Origin: Solibacteraceae bacterium
Lineage (GTDB): Bacteria > Acidobacteriota > Terriglobia > Bryobacterales > Bryobacteraceae
Assembly (NCBI GenBank): GCA_021324015.1
Contig: JAJPJX010000158.1
Coordinates: forward strand, 1 to 64,000
Length of the DNA: 64,000 bases
Reading direction: 5' to 3'
Shown: piece after piece, positions 21,395-29,760 of the stretch
Layout of the letters: every line of letters starts with the position of its first letter
How positions within the stretch are numbered: position 1 is the first letter of the stretch
Notes under the pieces: generated by a model
Told to the model about the DNA's origin: nothing
The model's database searches: none
What the model saw: only the letters and a program-made list of their open reading frames with translations
Made by a program: the position numbers and the translations under genes

Positions 21395-21972
21395 TGCGCC
21401 GGGCCGGCATACTCGCGCTGCAAGGGGATTTCGAGGCACACGGCCGGACGCTGGCCCGCCTGGGCGCCGAGCCAGTGTTCGTCCGCACCGCCGCCGAGCT
21501 GGATGCGGTGGACGGCCTCATCATCCCGGGTGGCGAGAGCACCACCATGCTCAAGCTTTTGCGCCTCGAGGACCTGCTGGAGCCCTTGCGCGAGTTCGGC
21601 CGGCGGAAGCCCATCTTCGGCACGTGCGCGGGCGCCATCCTGCTGGCCACGGGCGTCACCCATCCGGAGCAGGAAAGCCTGGCATTGATGGACATCGACG
21701 TGGAGCGCAACGCATATGGCCGCCAGATCGACAGCCGCGTGGCGCGGCTGTCGCCCGAGGAGGAGTTTGCCGCCCGCACCGAGCCGGGCGACCTGGAAGC
21801 CGTGTTCATTCGTGCGCCGATCATCCGCCGGGTGGGAGGCGCGGCGCGGGTGCTGGCCCGGTTTCTGGACGATCCCGTGCTGGTGGAACAGGGCTCGCAC
21901 CTGGTGGCGACCTTCCACCCTGAGCTCACCACCGATACACGGGTGCACGGCCTGTTCCTGGGGAAGCTGTGA
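21394..21972 (+). CDS. pdxT: pyridoxal 5'-phosphate synthase glutaminase subunit
   Basis: Hydrolyses glutamine and channels ammonia to PdxS. The 192-aa class I glutaminase has LALQGDFEAH, PGGESTT, the nucleophile C78 in GTCAG and the H175/E177 pair in FHPEL. It starts at the TAATG junction with pdxS and ends in a 4-base GTGA overlap with the next gene, so the run is translationally coupled. Confidence 0.97.
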   Translation: MRRAGILALQGDFEAHGRTLARLGAEPVFVRTAAELDAVDGLIIPGGESTTMLKLLRLEDLLEPLREFGRRKPIFGTCAGAILLATGVTHPEQESLALMDIDVERNAYGRQIDSRVARLSPEEEFAARTEPGDLEAVFIRAPIIRRVGGAARVLARFLDDPVLVEQGSHLVATFHPELTTDTRVHGLFLGKL

Positions 21973-22397
21973 ACGGCAAGACACGCGTGCTGTTCCTGTG
22001 CATCGGGAACGCCTGCCGCAGCCAGATGGCGGAAGGCTTCGCCCGGAAGTATGGAGCGGACGTGCTGGTGCCGGCCAGCGCCGGGCTGGCTCCGGCCCTG
22101 ACGGTGGCGCGCGACACCATTCGCGCCATGGACGAAAAGAATATCGACCTGCGCGATCATTTTCCCAAAGGCATCCAGCAACTCGGCAAGGCGCGCTTTG
22201 ACCTGATCATCAACATGAGCGGGGTGGAACCGCCCCAGCCGATGAGCGCTCCGATACGCGAATGGCAGGTCCGCGATCCCATTGCTGAAAAGTACGACGT
22301 TCACTGCAAGGTCCGCGACGAGATCGAAACCCGGATAATGGAACTGATCCTGGAATTGCGCCGCGCGCAGAAAAAATCGGGGCTCGAAGGCCGGTAA
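21969..22397 (+). CDS. low-molecular-weight phosphatase / arsenate reductase-fold protein
   Basis: A 142-aa protein with the LMW-PTP P-loop CX5R at C11-R17 (CIGNACR) followed by SQMAEGFAR, and the general-acid Asp in VRDPIAE (D103). This combination is found in thioredoxin-coupled arsenate reductases and in protein tyrosine phosphatases. Resolving and nucleophilic cysteines of classic ArsC (Cys82/Cys89 in the S. aureus type) are not evident. GTG 21969 overlaps the pdxT stop by 4 bases, so it belongs to the pdx operon. Its link to vitamin B6 is unclear; dephosphorylation of a small molecule or protein is possible. Confidence 0.82.
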   Translation: MNGKTRVLFLCIGNACRSQMAEGFARKYGADVLVPASAGLAPALTVARDTIRAMDEKNIDLRDHFPKGIQQLGKARFDLIINMSGVEPPQPMSAPIREWQVRDPIAEKYDVHCKVRDEIETRIMELILELRRAQKKSGLEGR

Positions 22398-22422
22398 CAC
22401 CGCGGCTTTTCGAGGAAACCCC

Positions 22423-22451
22423 TTGCGCGCCGTTCGCCTTTCGGACATAAT
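22423..22451 (+). promoter_or_regulatory. candidate sigma-70-type promoter
   Basis: TTGCGC (22423-22428) and CATAAT (22446-22451) are separated by exactly 17 bp in the gap after the phosphatase-fold gene. It would serve the small unknown gene at 22501 and perhaps the FmdB-like gene after it. Confidence 0.45.
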
Positions 22452-22500
22452 ACTGCTCACAGAGTTGGTATGATTCCGCACCGGGGAGGCGTCTCGCACA

Positions 22501-22833
22501 GTGCGAACCACTTTGGTTACCGCCCTGAGTGATTGTGTAGCCTATCGCAAACGCAGATCGGCCCGCCGTTTCCTGCAAGGCCTCTCGACCGATGAACTCC
22601 AGTACATCGCGGAGTTCGTGGGCTGCTGCATCCTGGAGCGCCCCGGCCGGAAGGCATGCAGCCGCCGGGAGGTGGCCGAGGGCATCACGCATTTCGAGAG
22701 CAGCCGGCCTGCCTGCGCACCCCCGGACCGGATCGACGACCAGGAACACAAGATGATCCTGCTGCTCGAATACCTGTGCCGCAGCGGCCTCGCACAGTAT
22801 TCTCTCGCCCTCAGAGCCCGACAAAGCGGATGA
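22501..22833 (+). CDS. hypothetical small protein
   Basis: A 110-aa protein with no named domain that I recognise. The middle part, RRSARRFLQGLSTDELQYI, looks like a structured helical region, followed by a cysteine pair (GCC) and a basic or polar tail. GTG 22501 is used as start; GGGGAGG lies 11 bases upstream and a good promoter lies further up. There is no signal peptide or membrane segment. Composition and a usable promoter and ribosome site support a real gene, but its role is unknown. Confidence 0.6.
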   Translation: MRTTLVTALSDCVAYRKRRSARRFLQGLSTDELQYIAEFVGCCILERPGRKACSRREVAEGITHFESSRPACAPPDRIDDQEHKMILLLEYLCRSGLAQYSLALRARQSG

Positions 22834-22899
22834 AAAATTGGCTGCCAGCGCCGTCACCGCGAGCCGGAATTCCGCATCGCTATACTGGAAGAGTCAGCA

Positions 22900-23079
22900 A
22901 TGCCCCTCTACGAGTATCGTTGCCGGACCTGCGGCAAAACGTTTGAAATGCTCCGCCGGATGCAGGATGCGGACCGGGACCTGGAGTGCCCGGACTGCCG
23001 CTCGGAGGAAGTCGAGCGGCTGCTCTCGACGTTTGCCACCGGCGCGTGCAGCACGTCCGGTTCGGGCCGGTTCACCTGA
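22900..23079 (+). CDS. FmdB-type zinc-ribbon protein
   Basis: A 59-aa protein beginning MPLYEYRCRTCGKTFE, the FmdB regulatory-protein family start, with a second CPDC knuckle (about 34-37) completing a four-Cys zinc ribbon. It ends in a short Ser/Gly tail. Family members are small cytosolic proteins of unclear function, sometimes linked to amidase or formamidase regulation. It is too short to show up in a long-frame scan, but the motif is unmistakable. Confidence 0.85.
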   Translation: MPLYEYRCRTCGKTFEMLRRMQDADRDLECPDCRSEEVERLLSTFATGACSTSGSGRFT

Positions 23080-23149
23080 GCGCGCTGAGCGGCGGCCGGT
23101 CGGCCGCCTGTTTCCCCGCGGTTTCCGGGGCGTGCTAGGATCAACCCAG

Positions 23150-23533
23150 ATGCCTCTTGGGGACCTTACGCGACAACTCGCCGCGGAAGCTTTACGCAGC
23201 GCCGCTGCGCCGGCGCCGCCGGCGTCCGCGCCGCAAGCGGAGAGCTTGCACGCTGTTATGCTTGCCCAGGTGCAGGCCATGCAGCGCGCCCTGAAGGAAG
23301 ACGAGGAGCTGGTGGTGCTATTCCAAGCCGGCGGCGAGAGTGTGCGGGTACTCGAGTTCTTCTCTCCGTCGCCGCAGGTGCTGGTCATGACCGGCACGGA
23401 TCCGGCGCGGAACATGATCCGTGTCATCGCGCCGGTGGATTCCGTGCAACTCGTGTGCAAAGTGGTGAAGGCTGCTCCGCAGACCAAGCCGGCACGCATC
23501 AGCTTCCTCGCGCCCCGGCCGAAACCCGAGTAG
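23150..23533 (+). CDS. hypothetical protein
   Basis: A 127-aa cytosolic protein. A low-complexity Ala/Pro stretch (about 18-32) is followed by a compact region with LHAVMLAQVQAMQRALKEDEE (split here by a helix) and strands ELVVLFQAGGESVRVLEFF and VLVMTGTDPARNMIRVI. No family is recognised. ATG 23150 has AGGA about 10 bases upstream. The frame is open further back but there overlaps the FmdB gene in another frame, so I start here. Confidence 0.6.
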   Translation: MPLGDLTRQLAAEALRSAAAPAPPASAPQAESLHAVMLAQVQAMQRALKEDEELVVLFQAGGESVRVLEFFSPSPQVLVMTGTDPARNMIRVIAPVDSVQLVCKVVKAAPQTKPARISFLAPRPKPE

Positions 23534-23682
23534 ACGCGGGGAGGAGGGATGAGTCAGAAGGCAGGAGTTCGCATGGCGGCCATTCCGGCTGCCATATTCC
23601 AAAGAATATCAAGGGCGAAGTTCTTGACCAGTTAGTACCGCTTCGCGGCGGACATACGGCCGCAGCCCAGCTACCATGGTGT

Positions 23683-24828
23683 ATGCTCACGCTCCGCCCT
23701 ATTGTTTGCGCCTGTGGTTTTTTCCTGGCCGCGTCCCTGTGGGCCCAAACCGGCCAGCAGGCTCCTGCCGCTCCGCCGGCCCCCGACGTCCTGCTCTTCA
23801 CCAACGGGGAGAAACTGATCGGGCACCTGGTGCGCTCTACCGGCTCTTCGGTGGTTTTCAAAAGCGACAGCGTCGGCGAAGTCACCGTGGACTGGAGCAA
23901 GATTAAGGAACTCCGCGCGGCGGGGCAGTACGCCGTGGTGCAGAAGGATGTGAAGCTGGGCAAGCACGAAGACGCCTCCAAGATTCCCCAGGGAACGGTG
24001 TCCGCCAGCGATCAGAAACTGGAGGTCCAACCCGGCCAGGGACGCCCCCCGGAAACCATTCCGGTCAGCAACTCCGCCTATGTGATCGACCAGGCTACCT
24101 TCCAGCGCGCGGTATTGCGTAAAGCCGGCTTCTTCCAAGACTGGACGGGCGCTCTGACGGCAGGCGCCTCGCTGGTTGAGGCCACCCAACATAACCGCAC
24201 CTTCACTGGCGGCATCAGCCTGGTGCGCGTCATGCCTACCGAAAGCTGGTTGGAGCGGAGCAACCGCACGACGTTTGACCTCACCGGCTCTTACGGAAAG
24301 CTCTCGCAGCCCGGCGCGCCGGTTCTGAAGACCGCCATCTACCATCTGGACGCCGAGCGCGACGAGTACCTCACGTCACGAGTGTACGGCTTCGGCCAGA
24401 TGGCCCTCGACCACAACTACTCGCAGGGTTTGAGCCTGCAACAGGCCTACGGGGGCGGCATTGGTTGGACGGTGATCCGCCGTGACCGGCAGGAACTCGA
24501 CCTGAAAGGCAGCTTGAACTACGTGGGGCAGAGCTTCCTCGCACCCAACAGCGCCCTGAACCAACACCTGGTAGGATCCACGTTCGGCGAAAATTTCAGC
24601 CAGAAGTTCGCCCGCGGCCTCGTTTTCACCGAGGAGCTTTCCGCCACGCCCTCATGGAACAATACCAGCGCCTATTCGGCCGCCGCAAATGCGGCGCTGC
24701 TCATCCCGGTGTACAAGCGTTTGAGCGTAAATCTGAGCACCACGGACACCTTCCTGAACAATCCGCCGCCGGGGTTCCGGAAGATGTCGTTTCAGTTCAC
24801 GATGGGCGCCACCTACACGCTGCGGTGA
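23683..24828 (+). CDS. DUF481-type outer-membrane protein
   Basis: A 381-aa exported protein. The signal peptide (about 1-21) is followed by a small soluble domain (LFTNGEKLIGHLVRSTG, then KIKELRAAGQYAVV) that resembles an SH3-like module seen before DUF481. From about 145 it shows alternating amphipathic strands ending in FQFTMGATYTLR, a typical beta-barrel end with a terminal aromatic/Arg. Relatives are annotated as salt-induced outer-membrane proteins (YdiY-like). The start is ATG 23683, with the signal peptide immediately after. The 149 bp upstream hold no gene. It is convergent with the bicupin gene, only 3 bp apart. Confidence 0.8.
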   Translation: MLTLRPIVCACGFFLAASLWAQTGQQAPAAPPAPDVLLFTNGEKLIGHLVRSTGSSVVFKSDSVGEVTVDWSKIKELRAAGQYAVVQKDVKLGKHEDASKIPQGTVSASDQKLEVQPGQGRPPETIPVSNSAYVIDQATFQRAVLRKAGFFQDWTGALTAGASLVEATQHNRTFTGGISLVRVMPTESWLERSNRTTFDLTGSYGKLSQPGAPVLKTAIYHLDAERDEYLTSRVYGFGQMALDHNYSQGLSLQQAYGGGIGWTVIRRDRQELDLKGSLNYVGQSFLAPNSALNQHLVGSTFGENFSQKFARGLVFTEELSATPSWNNTSAYSAAANAALLIPVYKRLSVNLSTTDTFLNNPPPGFRKMSFQFTMGATYTLR

Positions 24829-24831
24829 GCG

Positions 24832-25707
24832 TTATTCTTCGTGCCGTGGGAAAGGATAGCGGGAGCGGATGGCCAGGATGTGCGCCTTGGGCACGCTGGG
24901 ATCTTCGCGGTTGTAGAAGCCCACGGTGCAGTTCAGGCGGATGAAATAGGCGTCGCCCGCTTTGGCGGGATGCCGGCCTTCGATTCCGTCCATGCCGCCG
25001 CCGGCCACCATGTCACCCTGCCCGTTCAGGACGAAATAAATCTCTTCCTCGCGGTCGTGGTGGTGCGGGAAGTTCGTGCCTCCGGGGGCAAATTCCATCA
25101 CGAACAGGCTGGTGAGGACGTGGCCCGCAGCCAGGCGGTCGCGCGTGCTGTGAACGTCTCCCATCATGAGCTGATACAGGGTTGAGGGCGGGTGGCCGCC
25201 CACCACCTGTTTCTTGACCTCGTCCAGGTTGGCGATCAGGAGCTTGGCGGGCGGCGTGACCTGGGTACCGCGCGGAATTTTATAGCCCATGACCATGACG
25301 CGGCAAGGCCGGGAGGAGGAATTCGCCAGATTGTGCGCAATCTCCGGCGGAAAATACATGAAGTCGTTCTGGCGCACCGCATGCTCTTCGGAGCCATAGT
25401 GCACCTTGCCCTCACCCTCCAGGACAAAGTAGATCTGTTCTTCGGCCGGATAGTTCACCGTGGCGCTGGCCCCGCCCGGGTCCACGGTCAGTTCTCCGTA
25501 GCGCGCCACGCCGCGCGCGATGCTGGTTTCGGAATCCCCGGCGCCGAACAGCGGCCGGTAGTGGGCGGTCGGGCTGCTGACGTCCGAGGGCTTTTCCGCC
25601 ACCTCTGGCAGATACCGGTGCAGGAACGTAGGATCCACCTTGCGTTCCGCGCCGGGGGCCGAAACCGCCCAGCCGAGGAGAAGGACAGCGACAACAGGTC
25701 GGAACAT
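24832..25707 (-). CDS. exported bicupin-domain protein
   Basis: A 291-aa protein with a signal peptide (1-20, ending PGA-E). Two cupin beta-barrels follow. The first (about 70-150) has EEQIYFVLEGEGKV and FPPEIAHNL. The second (about 205-285) has the metal motif NFPHHHDREEEIYFVLNG with three histidines and Glu, and KAGDAYFIRLN. The second cupin looks metal-competent; the first lacks the HxH part. A possible dioxygenase, isomerase or sensor of a plant-derived compound, but no substrate can be named. It lies 5 bp after the hydrolase gene, as the last gene of a minus-strand run. Confidence 0.82.
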   Translation of the reverse strand: MFRPVVAVLLLGWAVSAPGAERKVDPTFLHRYLPEVAEKPSDVSSPTAHYRPLFGAGDSETSIARGVARYGELTVDPGGASATVNYPAEEQIYFVLEGEGKVHYGSEEHAVRQNDFMYFPPEIAHNLANSSSRPCRVMVMGYKIPRGTQVTPPAKLLIANLDEVKKQVVGGHPPSTLYQLMMGDVHSTRDRLAAGHVLTSLFVMEFAPGGTNFPHHHDREEEIYFVLNGQGDMVAGGGMDGIEGRHPAKAGDAYFIRLNCTVGFYNREDPSVPKAHILAIRSRYPFPRHEE

Positions 25708-25712
25708 GTCCG

Positions 25713-26339
25713 CTATGGTATCAGTATGCGAAAGGCCCGGAGGGCCGCCTGCGCGGCGCGGGACGGCGGTGCCAGATCGTGGCCCGCACGCTCCACTGGT
25801 TCGAGGGCCGTGCGCCCCGGGATCAGTTCCAGCGCGGCGCGCATCTCTTCGAGCGAGCCGAACGGATCCCGCGTGCCGTGCAGGAAGAGCACCGGCATGC
25901 GCAGGTCCGGAAGGTGGGCCGTGCGGGGTTTTTCGGGGCGGCCCGGAGGGTGCAGCGGGTAAGAGAGCAGCAGCAGTCCCTCCGCCGTTTCCGGTTCAGC
26001 CGCGGCCAGCATACTGGCCTGGCGCCCGCCGTAGGAGTGGCCGCCCAGGAACACCCGGCCGGCGACCTGCCCTCTCAGGAACGCCGCTGCCTGCCGCAGC
26101 CCTTCGCGATCACGGGCGGCATTGGCCGGGTGCGGCGGACCGTGCGGACGCTCCTGCCGGAAGGGGAGGTCGATCCGCAAAACCGTCAGGCCCGCCGCCC
26201 GAAACGTCTCGGCCACGGCGGCGAGAAGGGGGGCCCGCGCATTCGATCCGGCGCCGTGTGCCAGCACCAAGCCGTCCCGGCCCCCGCGGTCGAGGATGCC
26301 GCGCACCAGCCCCCCCGAGATTACCTCGCTCTCGCCCAT
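25713..26339 (-). CDS. alpha/beta hydrolase (KANL3/Tex30-like)
   Basis: A 208-aa hydrolase. It shows the oxyanion motif LAHGAGSN, the nucleophile elbow GGHSYGGRQ (Ser about 101), the acid in LHGTRDPFG and the base in AGHDLA. This small dienelactone-hydrolase/KANL3-type group is usually annotated as predicted hydrolase; the substrate is unknown. It has no signal peptide. It lies 21 bp after etfA and 5 bp before the bicupin gene, so it is likely in the same transcript. Confidence 0.85.
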   Translation of the reverse strand: MGESEVISGGLVRGILDRGGRDGLVLAHGAGSNARAPLLAAVAETFRAAGLTVLRIDLPFRQERPHGPPHPANAARDREGLRQAAAFLRGQVAGRVFLGGHSYGGRQASMLAAAEPETAEGLLLLSYPLHPPGRPEKPRTAHLPDLRMPVLFLHGTRDPFGSLEEMRAALELIPGRTALEPVERAGHDLAPPSRAAQAALRAFRILIP

Positions 26340-26360
26340 TCGCCTGGGTTGACGGCCGGC

Positions 26361-27350
26361 TTATTGCCGGGCCTTCTGGATTTCTTCCACCAGCGCCGGG
26401 ACTACCTGGAAGAGGTCGCCCACGACACCGTAGTCCGCCACCTCGAAGATGGGCGCATTCGCGTCCTTGTTGATGGCCACCACGGTTTTGGATCCCTTCA
26501 TGCCCACCAGGTGCTGGATGGCTCCGGAAATGCCCACGGCGAGGTACAGTTTCGGCGAGACGGTCTGGCCGGAGCTGCCGACCTGCCGCTCCATGGGCAG
26601 CCAGCCGGCGTCGCAGATGGGCCGCGAGGCCGCCAGTTCGGCGCCCAGCGCATCGGCCAGCTTCTGCACCAGCGGAATGTTCTCCGCTTCCTTGATGCCA
26701 CGGCCCACCGAGACAATCATCTCCGCCGCGGTCAGGTCCACGGCGCGCTGGGATTCGCGGAACATCTCCAGGGGCCTGGTACGGATCTCGCCAGCCGTAA
26801 GCTGTGGTTGGAATGCCTCCACGGCGGCTGCGCCGGCTTCCACCTGATCGGCGCGATAGGCGCCCGCCTGGAGCGAGGCGAACTGCGGCGCCTCGCCCGA
26901 CAGCCGCACATCGGCGTTGATCTTGCCCTGAAACAACTGCCGCACCAGCACGAGTTGGCCGCTATCGACGCGGTGCGCAATCACGTCGCTGACCAGCACG
27001 CGTCCCAGCGAGGTGGCCAGCTTGGGAGCGAAATCGCGCACCTGGTAGGTGTGCGGAAACAGCACGATCCGCGGCTGCGCCTGCGCGATCAACTGCCGCA
27101 GGGCCGCGGTATAGCCGTCCGGCGTGTACTCCTTGAGCAGGGTGTGCTCGATGCAGTAGACCTTGTCCAGCTTCTTGCCGGCCAGTTCCGCGGCCAGCGG
27201 CCCGATGCCTTCGCCCAGCACCGCGGCCGCAGCCGGTGCGCCCAGCTCCCGGCCCAACTGCTGGGCGGCGGCCAGCGTCTCCCACGACATGCGGTTCCAC
27301 GCGGGCGCCCCCGCGGCGCCGCGCTGCTCCATGACCACCAGGATGCTCAT
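26361..27350 (-). CDS. etfA: electron transfer flavoprotein alpha subunit
   Basis: The FAD-binding subunit of ETF, which takes electrons from acyl-CoA and related dehydrogenases. The 329-aa protein has the N-terminal ETF domain and the C-terminal FAD signature: RQVGSSGQTVSPKLYLAVG, ISGAIQH and AINKDANAPIFEVADYG. Its ATG overlaps the etfB TGA by 4 bases (ATGA), so the subunits are translationally coupled. It sits downstream of acpP-fabF rather than an acyl-CoA dehydrogenase. Confidence 0.96.
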   Translation of the reverse strand: MSILVVMEQRGAAGAPAWNRMSWETLAAAQQLGRELGAPAAAAVLGEGIGPLAAELAGKKLDKVYCIEHTLLKEYTPDGYTAALRQLIAQAQPRIVLFPHTYQVRDFAPKLATSLGRVLVSDVIAHRVDSGQLVLVRQLFQGKINADVRLSGEAPQFASLQAGAYRADQVEAGAAAVEAFQPQLTAGEIRTRPLEMFRESQRAVDLTAAEMIVSVGRGIKEAENIPLVQKLADALGAELAASRPICDAGWLPMERQVGSSGQTVSPKLYLAVGISGAIQHLVGMKGSKTVVAINKDANAPIFEVADYGVVGDLFQVVPALVEEIQKARQ

Positions 27351-28120
27351 AGGACTCGCGCCTCGAATTTCAGTTTCTCCACCAGTTGGGCCGCGGCCTC
27401 TTTGGGCGCGCCCTCGAAAAGCTGTGTGCGCTTGGTGCGCTCCGGCGCATAGATCCGCTCCAGCCGGAGTCCGGCTCCCGCCGGGCTGACCCCGAGTCCG
27501 GCCGCCGTCAGCTTGCGGATCTCTTTGGTTTTGGCTTTCTTGATCCCCATCAGGGTGGCGTAGCGCAGCTTGTTAATACCGGACTGAATGGTCAGCAGCG
27601 CCGGAAGGGGCATTTCCACGTGCTGGAACCAGCCGTCTTCCAGTTCCCGTTTCACGCGGATGGAGCCGTCCTGCTTCTCCACCTGCATGATGATGGTGGC
27701 GTGCGGCATGCCCAGCAATTCCGCCAGGATCACGCCGGTCTGGCCGTAGCCCAGGTCGTCGGACTGCAGCCCGGTGAGGACCAGGTCGGGTTTTTCCGGC
27801 GCGAGCGCGGCGGCCAGCAGCCGCGCCGCTCCTAGCGGATCGTAGCTCCCCAAGTCCTCTTCTTCGATGTGAATCGCCCGGTCCGCGCCCTTGGCCAGCG
27901 CCTCGCGGATGGTCTGCGAGGCCCGCGCGGGGCCGGCGCACAGCACCACTACCTCGCCCGAGTGCCGCTCCTTGAGTTGCAGGCCCTCCTCCAAGGCATA
28001 TGCGTCCGGTTCGTTGATTTCGTAACTGAGATCGTCTTCCTGGATCCAGTTGCCCTGGGCCGCGATGCGCAGAAGGGAATCCCGGGCAGGGACTTGTTTG
28101 ACGCAAACGACGATTTTCAT
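27347..28120 (-). CDS. etfB: electron transfer flavoprotein beta subunit
   Basis: A 257-aa AMP/FAD-associated subunit beginning MKIVVCVKQVP, with EINEPDAYALEEGLQL, LVLTGLQSDDLGYGQTG and the C-terminal GIKKAKTKEI. TTG at 28135 could give a longer form, but ATG 28120 is the family start. It lies 30 bp after fabF and overlaps etfA by 4 bases. I did not check for a bifurcating ETF signature, which would need alignment of the second FAD site. Confidence 0.96.
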   Translation of the reverse strand: MKIVVCVKQVPARDSLLRIAAQGNWIQEDDLSYEINEPDAYALEEGLQLKERHSGEVVVLCAGPARASQTIREALAKGADRAIHIEEEDLGSYDPLGAARLLAAALAPEKPDLVLTGLQSDDLGYGQTGVILAELLGMPHATIIMQVEKQDGSIRVKRELEDGWFQHVEMPLPALLTIQSGINKLRYATLMGIKKAKTKEIRKLTAAGLGVSPAGAGLRLERIYAPERTKRTQLFEGAPKEAAAQLVEKLKFEARVL

Positions 28121-28150
28121 AGGCTGATCCGGCAAGCCCGGAAGCTTGCC

Positions 28151-29392
28151 TTACTCGCTGTAACGCTTGAACACCAACGCGCCGTTGGTGCCGCCGAAGC
28201 CGAATGAGTTCGACAGCGCGTAGTCCATCTTCATGGGGCGCGCCTGGTTGGGTACGTAATCCAGGTCGCACTCCGGGTCTGGGGTTTCGTAATTGATGGT
28301 GGGCGGCGCTACCTGGTCCCGCAGCGCCATGACCGTGATGCCGGCTTCCAGCCCGCCGGCGCCTCCCAGCAGATGGCCGGTCATGGATTTTGTGGAACTG
28401 ACCGCCACTTTGCGGGCGTGCTCGCCAAAGCAGCGCTTGATGGCCAGGGTCTCGATTTTGTCGCCCACCGCGGTGGAGGTACCGTGGGCGTTGATGTAGT
28501 CGATCTGGTGCGGCTCCAGCCCGGCATCCCGCAGCGCGTTGCGCATCACGCGATACGCGCCGTCGCCGTCTTCCGAGGGGGAGGTCACGTGAAACGCATC
28601 CGCGCTCATCCCGTACCCCACCATTTCCGCCAGAATCTTCGCCCCGCGCCGCCGGGCGTGTTCCAGTTCCTCCAGCACCAGGATACCCGCTCCTTCGCCC
28701 ACCACGAAACCGTCGCGGTTCAGGTCCCAGGGCCGCGAGGCTCTCTCCGGCTCCTGGTTGCGCGTGGAAAGCGCGCGCATGGCGGCGAATCCGCCGATGC
28801 CCATGGGCGTGATGCAGGCTTCCGTGCCTCCGCAAATCATGACATCCGCATCGTCCCGCTGGATGATTTTGAAGGAATCTCCAATGGAATGCGCGCTGGT
28901 GGTGCAGGCGGTGGCGGTCGCCGAGTTGGGCCCCTTGGCGCCGGTGCGGATCGACACGTAGCCCGATGCCAGGTTCACAATGGTCGCCGGAATGAAAAAC
29001 GGGGAGATGCGGCGCGGACCCTGTTCCAGCAGGGTCTGATGCTCGCGTTCGATCACCTCGAACCCTCCGATGCCGCTGCCGATATACACGCCCACCCGTT
29101 CGGCTTCTTCGGGCGTCACCCGGAATCCCGAAGAACTCAGGGCGCACTCCGCCGCGGCGATGGCGAACTGGATGAAGCGCCCCATCTTCTTGATCTCTTT
29201 TTTCTCGATGTACTGGTGCGGATCGAAGCCCTGAACCTCTCCCGCAATCTGGCAGGAGAAAAGGGCCGCGTCAAACGCGGTGATGCGGCCGATGCCGCTC
29301 TTCCCGGCCAGCAACGCCCGCCAGGAGACCTCCGTACCAATCCCCACCGGCGTCAGCAGGCCCACACCGGTTATTACTACTCTTCGCGACAA
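28151..29392 (-). CDS. fabF: beta-ketoacyl-ACP synthase II
   Basis: Elongates acyl-ACP with malonyl-ACP in fatty-acid synthesis. The 413-aa protein has the catalytic Cys163 in TACTTSAHS, the two histidines in NAHGTST and GHLLGGAG, and the terminal NSFGFGGTN. The start codon is TTG (29392); GAGGAG about 6 bases upstream and the immediate MSRRVVITGVG start make it convincing. It follows acpP by 32 bp and precedes etfB by 30 bp. Confidence 0.97.
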   Translation of the reverse strand: MSRRVVITGVGLLTPVGIGTEVSWRALLAGKSGIGRITAFDAALFSCQIAGEVQGFDPHQYIEKKEIKKMGRFIQFAIAAAECALSSSGFRVTPEEAERVGVYIGSGIGGFEVIEREHQTLLEQGPRRISPFFIPATIVNLASGYVSIRTGAKGPNSATATACTTSAHSIGDSFKIIQRDDADVMICGGTEACITPMGIGGFAAMRALSTRNQEPERASRPWDLNRDGFVVGEGAGILVLEELEHARRRGAKILAEMVGYGMSADAFHVTSPSEDGDGAYRVMRNALRDAGLEPHQIDYINAHGTSTAVGDKIETLAIKRCFGEHARKVAVSSTKSMTGHLLGGAGGLEAGITVMALRDQVAPPTINYETPDPECDLDYVPNQARPMKMDYALSNSFGFGGTNGALVFKRYSE

Positions 29393-29424
29393 TCCGCTCT
29401 CCTCAGTGAGAATTTGCCGGGCTG

Positions 29425-29664
29425 TTACTTTTTGGAAGTCTTGCTCTCGATGTAGTCGATGGCGTCTTTAACTGTGGTGATCTTCTCGGCGTCCTCGTCG
29501 GGGATTTCCAGTTCGAAAGCTTCCTCAAAAGCCATGACGAGCTCAACAATGTCCAGCGAGTCGGCTCCCAGGTCGTCCACGAAAGAGGCGCTGTTATCGA
29601 CCTGGCTCTCATCCACTCCCAACTGCTCGACAATGATTTGCTTCACCTTCTGCTCAACTGCCAT
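29425..29664 (-). CDS. acpP: acyl carrier protein
   Basis: A 79-aa acidic carrier protein, modified with 4'-phosphopantetheine on S36 of GADSLD. Helices and charge pattern are canonical ([25 protein letters not shown]). A strong AGGAGG (minus strand, 29669-29674) and a good promoter upstream fit high expression. It heads the acpP-fabF-etfBA run. Confidence 0.98.
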   Translation of the reverse strand: MAVEQKVKQIIVEQLGVDESQVDNSASFVDDLGADSLDIVELVMAFEEAFELEIPDEDAEKITTVKDAIDYIESKTSKK

Positions 29665-29695
29665 TGTTCCTCCTGAACTATGTGCAAACCCATTG

Positions 29696-29725
29696 ATTCT
29701 AGCGATCTTTGCGCTCTTTTGGCAA
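29696..29725 (-). promoter_or_regulatory. candidate acpP operon promoter
   Basis: On the minus strand TTGCCA (29725-29720) and TAGAAT (29701-29696) are separated by 18 bp. Transcription would start about 25 bases before the acpP ribosome site. It lies in the 96-bp gap after xseA, so acpP-fabF-etfBA can be expressed independently of xseA. Confidence 0.5.
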
Positions 29726-29760
29726 CCACTCGCACAGCGCGCCCGGCACCCTCGCCCTCC

